From: an uncultured Blautia sp.
GTDB lineage: Bacteria; Bacillota; Clostridia; Lachnospirales; Lachnospiraceae
Assembly (NCBI GenBank): GCA_934426285.1
Contig: CAKRYE010000022.1
Coordinates: forward strand, 1 to 32,327
Direction: 5' to 3'
DNA: 32,327 bases
A program made the position numbers and the translations under genes. Numbering within the stretch: the stretch's first letter is position 1; each line of letters starts with the position of its first letter. The notes under the pieces are model-generated. The model made no database searches. It was not told where the DNA came from and worked only from the letters and a program-made list of their open reading frames with translations. This document shows positions 16,796 through 25,571 of this stretch, one piece after another.

Positions 16796-18214
16796 ATGTT
16801 AGTAAACACAAAGGCAAAAGTTGGTGTATTTTCTATCGCTTTAGGTGCATATCTGCCTCAGTTCCCGTCACTGGTACCGGAATTTGAGTCACAGTATGCA
16901 GCATTCAAGAAAACGATTCCGGATACTGTAGAGATTATTGACGGTGGAATGGTAACTACAAAGGAACAGGCAATGGAAGCTGGGGATAAGTTCCGCGCAG
17001 CTGATGTTGATCTGGTATTCCTTCAGATGCTTACCTATGCTACATCCTATAACATGCTTCCGGCAGTCCGTGACCTGGATGTACCGGTTGTTCTGGTAAA
17101 TGTACAGAAGCTGAAAGCCCTGGATTATGACCACACTGATATTGCCTCCTGGTTAGGAGAGGGCTATGCATGCGGTGCAGTAGGCGAAGCTGTGGCAGAC
17201 CTGGAGAGAGCAGGCAAGAGACATGCGGTGATCACAGGTGTTGTAGAAGGTGGAGATCCTGGAGTTCAGGCAGAGATTGAAGACTGGTGTAAGGCTGCTC
17301 AGGTAAGAAGAAGATTTCGTGATACCAATATTGCACAGATCGGAAGACCATATCCGGGCATGATGGATCTCTATATTGATGAGACAAACCTGTACAACAG
17401 AATGTTCCTGTATACCAAACAGTTTGACTGGGAGAAAATGTGGGCCATTGCTGATGACATTACAGATGAGGATGCGATCCGTGCAAAAGCTCAGGAAATC
17501 CTGGATACCTTTGAAATCGAGGGCGGCGGAACCATCGAGAAAGTATGGGATATGGCAAAATATGTGGTAGCCTTTGAGAAATGGGTAAAGGATGAGCATC
17601 TTGGAATGATCGCTTCCCATTACGATGGATTTGCACAGGGCAAAGCAGGTGTTCTGGACAGTATGCTGATCCCGGCGTTCTCCATGCTGATCAAACAGGG
17701 TACAGCCTGTGCAGTAGAAGGGGATATGAAGGTTGCTATGGCAATGAGTATCTTAAAGACAATCTCCGGTACAGGACAGCTTTCTGAGATGTACTCCATT
17801 GACTTTAATGATGATATTTGCATTATCGGTCACTCCGGAAGTGGTGATGCTGATATTTCTGATAAGAAGCCAACCATGAAGATCGTGAAAGTATTCCATG
17901 GTAAAACAGGCGGTGGATATCTGACACAGTTCTATCCATACACAGGTCCTGTTACTTATCTGGCAATCACACAGGATGCAGACGGACACTTCAAATTTGT
18001 TGTTGCTGAAGGTGTAAATGAAGAAGGTAAGATCCTTTCCTTTGGTGATACAAATATGAGAACACGTTTCACCTGCGGTGCAAGAGAATTTGTTAACCGC
18101 TGGAGCGAAGCCGGCCCAACACATCATATGGCAGCTGCTACAGGAAGACATATCGATACCATTCTGAAGGTTGCAAAGATCTTCAATGTACCGGTAGATA
18201 TTGTTACAAGATAA
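16796..18214 (+). CDS. L-arabinose/L-fucose isomerase-superfamily sugar isomerase
   Basis: A predicted cytoplasmic aldose-ketose isomerase of 472 residues in the AraA-like clade. ATG 16796 has AGGAGG (16781-16786) nine bases upstream; an upstream in-frame ATG at 16760 lies in the heptamer repeat and lacks a site. Superfamily features are VFLQMLTYATSYNMLPAVRDLDVPVVLVNVQ, HAVITG, AVEGDMKVAMAM (Glu308), IIGHSGSGD (His346), VFHGKTGGG and GPTHHMAAATGRHI (His443/His444). These Glu and His positions correspond to metal and substrate ligands in AraA. It shares no visible similarity with the RhaA fold family. Paired with a RhaB-type kinase, it may convert L-rhamnose, L-fucose or another 6-deoxysugar to a ketose. 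The operon ends at a terminator shared with the convergent kinase gene. Confidence 0.78.
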   Translation: MLVNTKAKVGVFSIALGAYLPQFPSLVPEFESQYAAFKKTIPDTVEIIDGGMVTTKEQAMEAGDKFRAADVDLVFLQMLTYATSYNMLPAVRDLDVPVVLVNVQKLKALDYDHTDIASWLGEGYACGAVGEAVADLERAGKRHAVITGVVEGGDPGVQAEIEDWCKAAQVRRRFRDTNIAQIGRPYPGMMDLYIDETNLYNRMFLYTKQFDWEKMWAIADDITDEDAIRAKAQEILDTFEIEGGGTIEKVWDMAKYVVAFEKWVKDEHLGMIASHYDGFAQGKAGVLDSMLIPAFSMLIKQGTACAVEGDMKVAMAMSILKTISGTGQLSEMYSIDFNDDICIIGHSGSGDADISDKKPTMKIVKVFHGKTGGGYLTQFYPYTGPVTYLAITQDADGHFKFVVAEGVNEEGKILSFGDTNMRTRFTCGAREFVNRWSEAGPTHHMAAATGRHIDTILKVAKIFNVPVDIVTR

Positions 18215-18271
18215 TAAAATAGTAAGATTTCTCCATAAAAGTGGAATCATATAAAACACATATTCAAAAAG

Positions 18272-18306
18272 AAAGAAACCCGGCAGATTGTCAGGTTTCT
18301 TTTTTT
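18272..18306. terminator. Bidirectional terminator between isomerase and histidine kinase 2
   Basis: AAAGAAACC (18272-18280) pairs with GGTTTCTTT (18294-18302), with a 13-base loop. The plus strand has eight Ts in the distal arm and after it; the minus strand has TCTTTTTG. The kinase stop codon (18291-18293) lies in the loop. Confidence 0.8.
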
Positions 18307-20114
18307 GCAGGAATGCGGATCTGTACTTCAGTACCCTGCCCGGGCTTACTTGTGTAGGTGAGACCATATTTTGGTCCATACAGGATCTGCAGTCTCCGGT
18401 GTGTATTGTAAATGGCAATATTGGTACCGCCGGTGCTGCTCTGGCCTGTACCCGAAAGAATTGTGGGCATTTTCTCCGGAGGAATTCCCACACCATCATC
18501 GGAGATCAGCAGAACCACGTCCTGATCCTCCAGCCATCCGGTGAGTACGATAGTGCCGGATTTGCTTTCTTTTTCCAGAATACCGTGGAGAATTGAATTT
18601 TCCACTACAGGCTGCAGGGTCAGCTTTGGAATCTGATATTCCATCAGCTCATCAGGAATATCAGAGATCAGGTCAATGCTGTCATGATATCGCATATTCT
18701 GCAGACTTATATAAATGGAAACATGCTCTTCCTCATGGGCTATGGTGGAGATTCCCTTCTTGCGGCTCAGGGTGAGCTTATAGAACCGGGACAGATTCTG
18801 TACAGCTGTGCTGACCTCGTCTGTATGTCCCTGCAAAGCCTGCCAGTTGATCATATCCATAGTGTTATACAGAAAATGTGGGTTGATCTGGGCCTGCAGG
18901 GAATTGAATTCTGCGATGCGCAGATCTTCAGAGGCTTTTGCCTGTTTCCGGATCAATTCATTCATTTTTCGGGTCATATAGTTATAGGTGTCAATGAGAT
19001 CACCTACTTCATCGTGATAAACAGGACTATCCATAGGTACAGGTGGTCCCTGCCGTACTTTTTTCATCTGCCGGATCACGGAGGAAAGACGGCTGGTGAT
19101 AGAACGGGACAAAAGGCTGGCCATTATAATGGCAAAGACCAGGATTGCCAGGTAGATGAGCAGCAGCTGAAAAATCAGCTGGTTACTTTGGGTAATCAAT
19201 GGTCTGGAAGGAAGGATAGTTACCATGTACCAGTTAGGAACAGTAATGCTGTAGAAACCTGCGTATACAGTTTCCCCCAAAATATTCTGCTCGATGAAAT
19301 TGTTGGAGGACATAAAGGAGTCCTTGATGGCATCATAGTCCAGCCAGTAAATACCGGAGAGGGAATCATCAGAGGAAGCCACAGCACTGTTACGGTCATT
19401 AATAATATAAGATACACTTCCCTCCAGAGCCAGATTTTCTGAAAGTATTTTTTCGAAAGTGGAACTGGAATAATAAACTGCAACATAGGCATCGTAGACT
19501 GCATTGTAATAATTGATGGAGATCTTACGGATATAGGCCAGATCCCCATAGTTCTCTTTTTCCTTAGCACCCAGATAAAAGGGAGGACAGTAAAGCTCTG
19601 TCATATGACTGCCCTGAAAAATGCCATACCAGTAGGTTCCCCTTGCCTGGGAAACCGGCAGAAATAGATCACAGGTATTCTCACTGACCAGAAGACTGTT
19701 CTGGTCAGCCGGGGTATCCACATAAATCCGGATACCGTTGATCTGGTGACTGTCGCAGACTGCGCTGACTTTTTCTTTAAATTCTTCTGCCTGTTCCCCG
19801 TGGGTCAGATATCCCATGGGAGTGCTTACCGGATTGTGAAAGATGGTTTTAAAAAAAGGAATGGATGCCAGATCATCATAGGCAGCAGTTACGTCATCCA
19901 CAGTGTCTTCAATAAGAGGTGCGGTTTTGGCAGAACTGATCTGCTCTTTTCGGATTGTGTTGGAAACCACCATGTCATAAAGCTGATGATAAAAAAATAC
20001 AGCAACCAGAATTGCAGGCACCACAACGATCAGAGTGAGGGCAAGGGTGAATTTGCTCTGAAGCTTCAGATCTCCATACCACGCCCGGAATCCCCGGGGA
20101 TTTTTCTGTGTCAT
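18291..20114 (-). CDS. YesM-type sensor histidine kinase 2
   Basis: A membrane sensor kinase of 607 residues paralogous to the one at 6849-8675. A membrane helix at ~22-42 and a second at ~312-335 bracket a ~270-residue extracellular region with no close resemblance to the first kinase. A HAMP linker (~336-390) leads to LQAQINPHFLYNTMDMI with phospho-acceptor His413. The ATPase domain has LQPVVENSILHGIL, SDDGVGIPPEKM and GGTNIAIYNTHRRLQILYG. AGGGGG precedes the ATG on the minus strand by six bases. It starts ten bases after the response-regulator stop, so the two are one operon, divergent from importer 2. The likely role is to sense the importer 2 sugar. No anchored binding protein accompanies this system. 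Confidence 0.92.
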   Translation of the reverse strand: MTQKNPRGFRAWYGDLKLQSKFTLALTLIVVVPAILVAVFFYHQLYDMVVSNTIRKEQISSAKTAPLIEDTVDDVTAAYDDLASIPFFKTIFHNPVSTPMGYLTHGEQAEEFKEKVSAVCDSHQINGIRIYVDTPADQNSLLVSENTCDLFLPVSQARGTYWYGIFQGSHMTELYCPPFYLGAKEKENYGDLAYIRKISINYYNAVYDAYVAVYYSSSTFEKILSENLALEGSVSYIINDRNSAVASSDDSLSGIYWLDYDAIKDSFMSSNNFIEQNILGETVYAGFYSITVPNWYMVTILPSRPLITQSNQLIFQLLLIYLAILVFAIIMASLLSRSITSRLSSVIRQMKKVRQGPPVPMDSPVYHDEVGDLIDTYNYMTRKMNELIRKQAKASEDLRIAEFNSLQAQINPHFLYNTMDMINWQALQGHTDEVSTAVQNLSRFYKLTLSRKKGISTIAHEEEHVSIYISLQNMRYHDSIDLISDIPDELMEYQIPKLTLQPVVENSILHGILEKESKSGTIVLTGWLEDQDVVLLISDDGVGIPPEKMPTILSGTGQSSTGGTNIAIYNTHRRLQILYGPKYGLTYTSKPGQGTEVQIRIPAKKET

Positions 20115-20124
20115 TTTGAACCCC

Positions 20125-21681
20125 CTATCTGTTTATTTTCTCTCTGTATTCAGAAGGTGACAGCCCGGTATATTTCCGGAAGCTTTTTCCAAAATAATTT
20201 CCGTCACTGTAGCCGACTCTGGAAGAGATGTCTGCAATTTTGTATCGGGGATCTGCCAAAAGTGCTTTAGCCTTTTCCATTCGGAATTCGGTCAGATACT
20301 GATTGAGAGTCTGCCCGGTTTCATTTTTGAAAAAGGTACATACATAGGAGGCAGACAGAAATACATGATCACTGATATCCTTGACGGATAAGGTTTCATT
20401 CCCGTAATTTTTGCTGATATAGTCCCGGATGAGGAAAATGGTGGAATTCTCAGGGACAGCATCCTGCAGATCGGAAAAATAGTTGTCCACCTGGCTGCAC
20501 AAAGTATTATGAAGCTCCTGAAAGGTAAAACAGTTTTCCAGGAGAGACATCATGCTTCCGGAATTTGAGGAATGCAAGGACAGCTTTTGCTGTCTGCGGG
20601 CGTTTTCCAGAGAGAGAAAAAGCTTATAGTACAGGTCTTTGATCTGGTCAGGCAGAACCTTTGTATTTTGGAAATACTGTTCTTCAAGGTCTTTTAAGAT
20701 CTGTCGGCATTTGTCAGAATCCTGAGAAGAAAGAGCTTCTGACAGAAGTACTTCCGGAGTAAAAACAGGGGCAGATTTTGCGTCAGAAGGATTTTGGGAA
20801 ATCTCCGGTGTAAGATAAGAGTTTGCAGGAAAGAAAAAGCTGCTTTCCAGCAGGATCACGGCAGAGGTATAAGCCTGATATGCCCTGGAAAGTCCACTGC
20901 AGCTTTCACCCATTGCGATAAAATGATCTTCATAGGAGCAAAACTGCTCTTTCAGGAATTTCTGGATATCTGATGCCATAAGTGAGGAAAAAGAATCCGG
21001 GCTGAAGATAAAATATACCAGAAACTGAAGCCTCTTTGCTACATACACACAGTCACTGTGATAGTGCTGAAGCAGATGATGGAAACCATGATAAATCTCT
21101 TCCGGGGAGGGCTGTACAAATTCAGGGGCAGTGCGCAGACGGACGATCACGCATGTAACCTGGGTACCTGGTCCACAGGGGAGAGCGAGCTCTTCTGCCA
21201 GCTGCTCTGCAGTCTGTAGGGAATCCATTCCCGGAGTGGTGAGAAGCTGGGCCAGGCGGGAGGCGTTTTCCATGGACTGCAGGGTTTCTCCTCTGTGTGA
21301 GCGGACCTTCTTTGTATAAAGATCTATGGCTTCCAGCACAGCCTCACGGATTTCAGCCGGATTCAGTGGTTTTTCGATATAGTTTACAGCCTTTAATTTG
21401 ATGGCGGCTTTCAGATAGTCTTTATCAGAATATCCGCTCATAAAAATAGGAATGGTATCCGGCAGGATTTTTTCCAGCCGTTCCAGCATAGCGATACCGG
21501 TCATTCGGGGCATCCGCACATCGCAGAGGATAATCTCCGGGCGGTGTCGTTTTGCCATTTCCAGACCATTCATTCCATCGTCAGCCTGGAGGACTTCCTC
21601 GATCCCCAATGCTTTCCAGTCAATAGAGGAGATCACACCGGTACGGGTCAGCTCCTCGTCATCTACGATCAGTAATTTCAT
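20125..21681 (-). CDS. YesN-type response regulator 2 (REC + AraC domain)
   Basis: A transcription regulator of 518 residues. The receiver domain has Asp8/Asp9, phospho-acceptor Asp54 in IILCDVRMPRM and a Lys in NYIEKPLNP. The C-terminal AraC domain (~415-515) contains LSVKDISDHVFLSASYVCTFFKNETG and KIADISSRVGYSDGNYFGKSFRKYTGLSPSEYR. GGAG lies eight bases before the ATG on the minus strand. A minus-strand extended -10 (TGGTAAAAT, complement of 21761-21769) is a possible promoter. The gene is divergently arranged with importer 2 across a 251-base region carrying repeated half-sites, so it is the natural candidate to activate that importer. Confidence 0.92.
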   Translation of the reverse strand: MKLLIVDDEELTRTGVISSIDWKALGIEEVLQADDGMNGLEMAKRHRPEIILCDVRMPRMTGIAMLERLEKILPDTIPIFMSGYSDKDYLKAAIKLKAVNYIEKPLNPAEIREAVLEAIDLYTKKVRSHRGETLQSMENASRLAQLLTTPGMDSLQTAEQLAEELALPCGPGTQVTCVIVRLRTAPEFVQPSPEEIYHGFHHLLQHYHSDCVYVAKRLQFLVYFIFSPDSFSSLMASDIQKFLKEQFCSYEDHFIAMGESCSGLSRAYQAYTSAVILLESSFFFPANSYLTPEISQNPSDAKSAPVFTPEVLLSEALSSQDSDKCRQILKDLEEQYFQNTKVLPDQIKDLYYKLFLSLENARRQQKLSLHSSNSGSMMSLLENCFTFQELHNTLCSQVDNYFSDLQDAVPENSTIFLIRDYISKNYGNETLSVKDISDHVFLSASYVCTFFKNETGQTLNQYLTEFRMEKAKALLADPRYKIADISSRVGYSDGNYFGKSFRKYTGLSPSEYREKINR

Positions 21682-21831
21682 ATCATTTCTCCATTATATA
21701 TGTGTAGAAGTTTTTGCTCCTTATGGTCATGGAAACGGGATGACCACATTTTTCAGGACTATTTTACCATAAAAAAGTATAAAATACGACCCGTTAAAAA
21801 ACTTCTTTTGTATAATCTTACAATACCAACA

Positions 21832-21865
21832 GGAAAATATTTTACCCTGATTCTAAATATTTTCC
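21832..21865 (+). promoter_or_regulatory. Candidate regulator site upstream of importer 2
   Basis: GGAAAATATTT (21832-21842) and AAATATTTTCC (21855-21865) form a perfect 11-bp inverted repeat with a 12-base spacer. Read as direct repeats, AAATATTTT occurs at 21835 and 21855, a 20-base spacing (two helical turns) typical of AraC-family sites. It lies directly upstream of the -35 box. Confidence 0.55.
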
Positions 21866-21867
21866 CA

Positions 21868-21896
21868 TTACCCAAAAGGGAACGGGATGTTATGAT
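21868..21896 (+). promoter_or_regulatory. Promoter of importer 2
   Basis: TTACCC (21868-21873) is a poor -35, 17 bases from TATGAT (21891-21896), which carries an extended TG element (21888-21889). A weak -35 next to the regulator site suggests activation. The leader to the GTG start is ~30 bases. Confidence 0.55.
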
Positions 21897-21932
21897 AAAG
21901 CTACATTAAGAAAGAGGGAGGAATCAATAACC

Positions 21933-23447
21933 GTGTCTGATTATGTTCTTGAGTTAAAAGGCATCACTAAGATTTTCCCGGGCGTGAAGGCATTAAATAA
22001 TGTTCAGTTCCAGTTAAAACCCGGTGAAGTTCATGCACTGATGGGCGAAAACGGTGCAGGTAAATCTACGTTTATCAAGGTTATTACCGGTGTACATAAA
22101 GCAGAAGAGGGAGAGATGTATCTCTTCGGTGAGAAGGTAGACTTCAAGGGACCGAAGGATGCGCAGGCAGCAGGAATCGCAGCCGTTTACCAGCATCCCA
22201 CATCTTATCCGCATTTGTCTGTAGCAGAAAATATTTTCATGGGTCATGAGATCATTAAACATAAGATGATCCAGTGGAAAGCTATGAATGAAGAAGCCAA
22301 CAAGCTTCTGAAACAGCTGAATGCAGATTTTGATGCTACTGCTGAGATGGGAACCTTAAGTGTGGCACAGCAGCAGATGGTAGAGATTGCCAAGGCTCTT
22401 TCCACACATGCCAAGATCGTTATCCTGGATGAGCCTACTGCATCACTGACAAGAAGAGAGTCCGAGGAGCTTTACAGGATCGTAGATCAGCTGAGAGAAG
22501 AGGGCGTTTCCATTATCTTTATTTCTCACAGATTTGAAGATATGTACCGTCTGGCTTCCAGAGTTACCGTATTCCGTGATTCCCAGTACATTGGAACCTA
22601 TGATGTAGACGGAATTACAAATGCAGATCTGATCAAAGCTATGGTTGGCCGTGAGATCAAGGATCTGTTCCCGAAACCTGAGGTAGAGATCGGGGAGGAA
22701 ATGCTTCGTATAGAAGGACTTTCCAGAACCGGTTATTATAAAAATGTATCCTTTAACGTTCATGCAGGAGAGATTGTAGGACTTACCGGTCTGGTAGGTG
22801 CAGGACGTACAGAGGTAGTTGAGAGTGTCTGTGGAATCACAAGACCGGATGAAGGTAAGGTATACCTGGAAGGTCAGGAGGTCCACATCAAACAGCCTTC
22901 AGATGCAATGGAAAAAGGAATTATCCTTCTTCCTGAGGACCGTCAGAAAGAGGGTCTGATCATGAGCTGGGGCCTGGGAAGAAATGTTACTCTTCCAACA
23001 ATCAGTAAGTATGCGAAGAACGGCTTAAATGATGAAAAGACAGAGAGAGATCTGGCAAAGAAGCTTCTGGAGGAAGTGGATACCAAGGCTGTGGATATTT
23101 TCCAGCCTGCAAGCTCACTTTCCGGTGGTAACCAGCAGAAGGTAGTTGTTGCCAAGGCTCTGAGCCAGGAAATGAAGGTCGTAATCATGGATGAGCCTAC
23201 CAAGGGTGTTGACGTTGGTGCAAAGGCTGAAATCTATGCGATTATGGGAGATCTGGCAAAGAAAGGCTATGCCATCATCCTGATTTCTTCAGAAATGCCT
23301 GAGATCCTGGGAATGGCAGACAGAATCATCGTTATGTGTAATGGACGTAAGACCGGTGAACTGGACAGAAACGAGGCAACACAGGAGAGAATTCTTGAAC
23401 TGGCTATGGAGAAAAGCCAGAATGCAGGAGAGGGGGCAGCTAAATAA
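21933..23447 (+). CDS. rhaT: Sugar ABC transporter ATPase, importer 2 (RhaT-like)
   Basis: A double-domain ABC ATPase of 504 residues powering importer 2. The GTG start has GGGAGG (21916-21921) eleven bases upstream. The N-terminal domain has Walker A GENGAGKST (Lys44), signature-like TLSVAQQQM and Walker B VILDEPTASL. The FISHRFEDMYRLASRVTVFRD segment is typical of the rhamnose/Lsr subgroup. The C-terminal domain has GLVGAGRTE, LSGGNQQK and VIMDEPTKGVDVGAK. The stop codon overlaps the next ATG by one base (TAATG). The rhamnose assignment rests mainly on the RhaS-like binding protein of the same operon. The symbol rhaT here means the ABC ATPase, not the unrelated E. coli H+ symporter. Confidence 0.88.
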   Translation: MSDYVLELKGITKIFPGVKALNNVQFQLKPGEVHALMGENGAGKSTFIKVITGVHKAEEGEMYLFGEKVDFKGPKDAQAAGIAAVYQHPTSYPHLSVAENIFMGHEIIKHKMIQWKAMNEEANKLLKQLNADFDATAEMGTLSVAQQQMVEIAKALSTHAKIVILDEPTASLTRRESEELYRIVDQLREEGVSIIFISHRFEDMYRLASRVTVFRDSQYIGTYDVDGITNADLIKAMVGREIKDLFPKPEVEIGEEMLRIEGLSRTGYYKNVSFNVHAGEIVGLTGLVGAGRTEVVESVCGITRPDEGKVYLEGQEVHIKQPSDAMEKGIILLPEDRQKEGLIMSWGLGRNVTLPTISKYAKNGLNDEKTERDLAKKLLEEVDTKAVDIFQPASSLSGGNQQKVVVAKALSQEMKVVIMDEPTKGVDVGAKAEIYAIMGDLAKKGYAIILISSEMPEILGMADRIIVMCNGRKTGELDRNEATQERILELAMEKSQNAGEGAAK

Positions 23448-24439
23448 TGGAAAAGAAATCCATCATGAAGAAAATTACAGGCTCTCGTGAAGCGTTGCTG
23501 GCAGTGATCCTGATCCTTCTGTGTCTGGTAGTCACAGCGATCAGTCCATCCTTCCTGACACCGAAATCAATCATAGAGCTTCTGAAAAATAACGCAGTCA
23601 CACTGGTTATGTCACTTGGTATGTTATGTGTTATGCTGGTTGGCGGTATTGATATTTCTATCATGTCAACCCTGGCACTGTCTGGTATGTCCATTGGTAT
23701 GTTATTGAAATACGGACATATTTCCAATACCTTCCTGGCATTTGTGATCGCCATTGCCATCGGTGCAGCCTGCGGAGCAGTTGTTGGTCTGGTAATCTCC
23801 AGGGCAGCGGTACCTCCGATTATTGCAACCATGGGCTTTATGTATGTATTCCGTGCTATGGGATATCTGGTATCCCATGGTGGTGAATGGGCAGGTGCAG
23901 CAGCACTTGGAAGCTTCAAAAATTTTGCAACATCTAAATTTCTGGGACTGAACTGTGTTATCTGGATCATCATCCTCTGTTATGTGTTCTTCTTCTGGTT
24001 CATGAAATGGACAAGAACCGGACGTAAGATTTACGCAGTAGGAAGTAATCCCAGTGCAGCAGAGGTTTCCGGTATTAATGTAAAAAATATTAATTTACTG
24101 GTTTACACCATCATGGGTATTCTGGCAGGTCTGGGCGGAGCCCTTCAGGTTTCCATCTATGCATCAGCCATGCCGGATATGCAGTACGGCGGTGAGATGG
24201 ATGTTATCGCAGCCTGCGTAATCGGTGGTGTAAGCATGAGTGGTGGCCGCGGTACCGTAGTGGGAGCTCTCTTAGGTTCCCTGATCCTGGCAACCATTGC
24301 CAAGGCACTTCCTCTGGTAGGAATCGGTGCTCTGTGGCAGAATACGATCAAGGGTGTACTGATCCTGGTGGTAGTTGTAGTGAACGTAGTATTACAGCGA
24401 GTTGCTGACAGAAATGCATTAAAAGGAAGGGAGATGTAA
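23447..24439 (+). CDS. rhaP: Sugar ABC transporter permease, importer 2, first subunit (RhaP-like)
   Basis: An integral membrane subunit of 330 residues in the BPD_transp_2 family. Many hydrophobic helices are present, with VGGIDISIMSTLALSGM, RAAVPPIIATMGFMYVFRAM, GRKIYAVGSNPSAAEVSGINVKNINLLVY and IGGVSMSGGRGTVVGALLGSL. GGAG-AGGGGG (23427-23436) inside the ATPase gene precedes the ATG, which overlaps the previous stop. The next permease gene starts after three bases, so the three genes are tightly coupled. Heterodimeric permeases are characteristic of the rhamnose and AI-2 importers. Confidence 0.87.
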   Translation: MEKKSIMKKITGSREALLAVILILLCLVVTAISPSFLTPKSIIELLKNNAVTLVMSLGMLCVMLVGGIDISIMSTLALSGMSIGMLLKYGHISNTFLAFVIAIAIGAACGAVVGLVISRAAVPPIIATMGFMYVFRAMGYLVSHGGEWAGAAALGSFKNFATSKFLGLNCVIWIIILCYVFFFWFMKWTRTGRKIYAVGSNPSAAEVSGINVKNINLLVYTIMGILAGLGGALQVSIYASAMPDMQYGGEMDVIAACVIGGVSMSGGRGTVVGALLGSLILATIAKALPLVGIGALWQNTIKGVLILVVVVVNVVLQRVADRNALKGREM

Positions 24440-24442
24440 TTC

Positions 24443-25441
24443 ATGGCTGGAAAATCTGGAAGAAGTATTAACAACGTGCCGGAAAGTCCGATCAAACATA
24501 TGATATTCAGCTGGGAAGGCATCCTGGTAGTCCTGTTTATCCTGGTCAACATTTTCTGTAAAGGCTTTTCAGAGTATTATAATGTAGAGAATCTGCTTCG
24601 TCAGATGCCGGTATATCTTGCTGAGGTATTCTTGATGATCCCTATGGCATATATCCTGGTACTGGGAGAGATTGATATTTCCGTAGGTGCAACCGTGTGT
24701 CTGTCTGCTACATTAAGCTGTATGATGTGTAATACAGGAGCACCATTTATCGTAGTAATTCTTACAGCACTGATCGTGGGAACTGTCTGCGGTGCAGTCA
24801 ATGGTTTTATCCTTACACAGTTTGAGGAGCTGCCTCCAATGATCGTAACACTGGCAACACAGATTATCTTCCGTGGTATTGCCGAGATCGTACTGGGAAG
24901 TGGTGGAAGTATCTCAGCATCCAATACAGACGGTTTCCGTCTTATTGGTGGAAAAGTAGGAAAAATACCATACATTCTGTTCCTGGTTCTGATCCTTGCA
25001 GTAATCTTTGCAGTGATCCTTGGAAAGTCCACCTTCGGACGCAGGGTATATGCCATTGGTACTAACCGTCTTACAGCATATTACTCAGGAATCCATGTAA
25101 AGAAGATCCGCTTTATTATCTACACAGTTATGGGAACTTTCTGTGGACTGTGTGCCCTGTTTCTGGTAGCATCATCTTATGGTGCCAACACCACAACAGG
25201 TAATGGATTTGAAATGGATGCCATCGCAATGGCAGTATTCGGAGGAATTTCTTCCACAGGTGGAAAAGGTAACCTGGCAGGTGGCCTGATCTCCGCATTC
25301 ATTATTGTATGTCTGCGAGTTGGTCTTGGACAGAGAAACGTACATGCACAGGTAATCCTGCTGATCATCGGTGTACTTCTGATCTGTGCAGTAGCACTTC
25401 CGAATATTATTGAAAATGTGAAAAGAGCAGTAAAAAAATAA
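24443..25441 (+). CDS. rhaQ: Sugar ABC transporter permease, importer 2, second subunit (RhaQ-like)
   Basis: An integral membrane subunit of 332 residues, paralogous to the preceding permease. Conserved segments are LGEIDISVGATVCLSATLSCM, EELPPMIVTLATQIIFRGIAEIVLG, FGRRVYAIGTNRLTAYYSGIHVKKIRFIIYTVMG and FGGISSTGGKGNLAGGLISAF. GGGAG (24429-24433) lies about nine bases before the ATG. A 130-base gap with two stem-loops separates it from the binding protein gene, mirroring importer 1. Confidence 0.87.
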   Translation: MAGKSGRSINNVPESPIKHMIFSWEGILVVLFILVNIFCKGFSEYYNVENLLRQMPVYLAEVFLMIPMAYILVLGEIDISVGATVCLSATLSCMMCNTGAPFIVVILTALIVGTVCGAVNGFILTQFEELPPMIVTLATQIIFRGIAEIVLGSGGSISASNTDGFRLIGGKVGKIPYILFLVLILAVIFAVILGKSTFGRRVYAIGTNRLTAYYSGIHVKKIRFIIYTVMGTFCGLCALFLVASSYGANTTTGNGFEMDAIAMAVFGGISSTGGKGNLAGGLISAFIIVCLRVGLGQRNVHAQVILLIIGVLLICAVALPNIIENVKRAVKK

Positions 25442-25445
25442 AGCA

Positions 25446-25521
25446 GTCAGGATCTGCAGAGCGGATCCTGACAGAAATACTCAGTCAGTAGCTGCCCTTT
25501 GGGGTAATGGATGAAGGGCAG
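25446..25521 (+). other. Two intercistronic stem-loops before binding protein 2
   Basis: GTCAGGATC (25446-25454) pairs with GATCCTGAC (25464-25472). CTGCCCTT (25492-25499) pairs with AAGGGCAG (25514-25521). Neither has a T tract, so they probably protect transcript ends or mark a processing site that raises binding-protein expression. Confidence 0.6.
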
Positions 25522-25571
25522 TTGCAAATAAAAGCTATATAATATTTTATTCATCCAAGGGAGGAAAAAAC

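Noticed and set aside
21691..21700. Minus-strand TATAAT (complement of 21693-21698) as the promoter of response regulator 2
   Set aside because: A transcript starting from it would begin within the ribosome site, and no -35 box is present; the extended -10 at 21761-21769 is more plausible.
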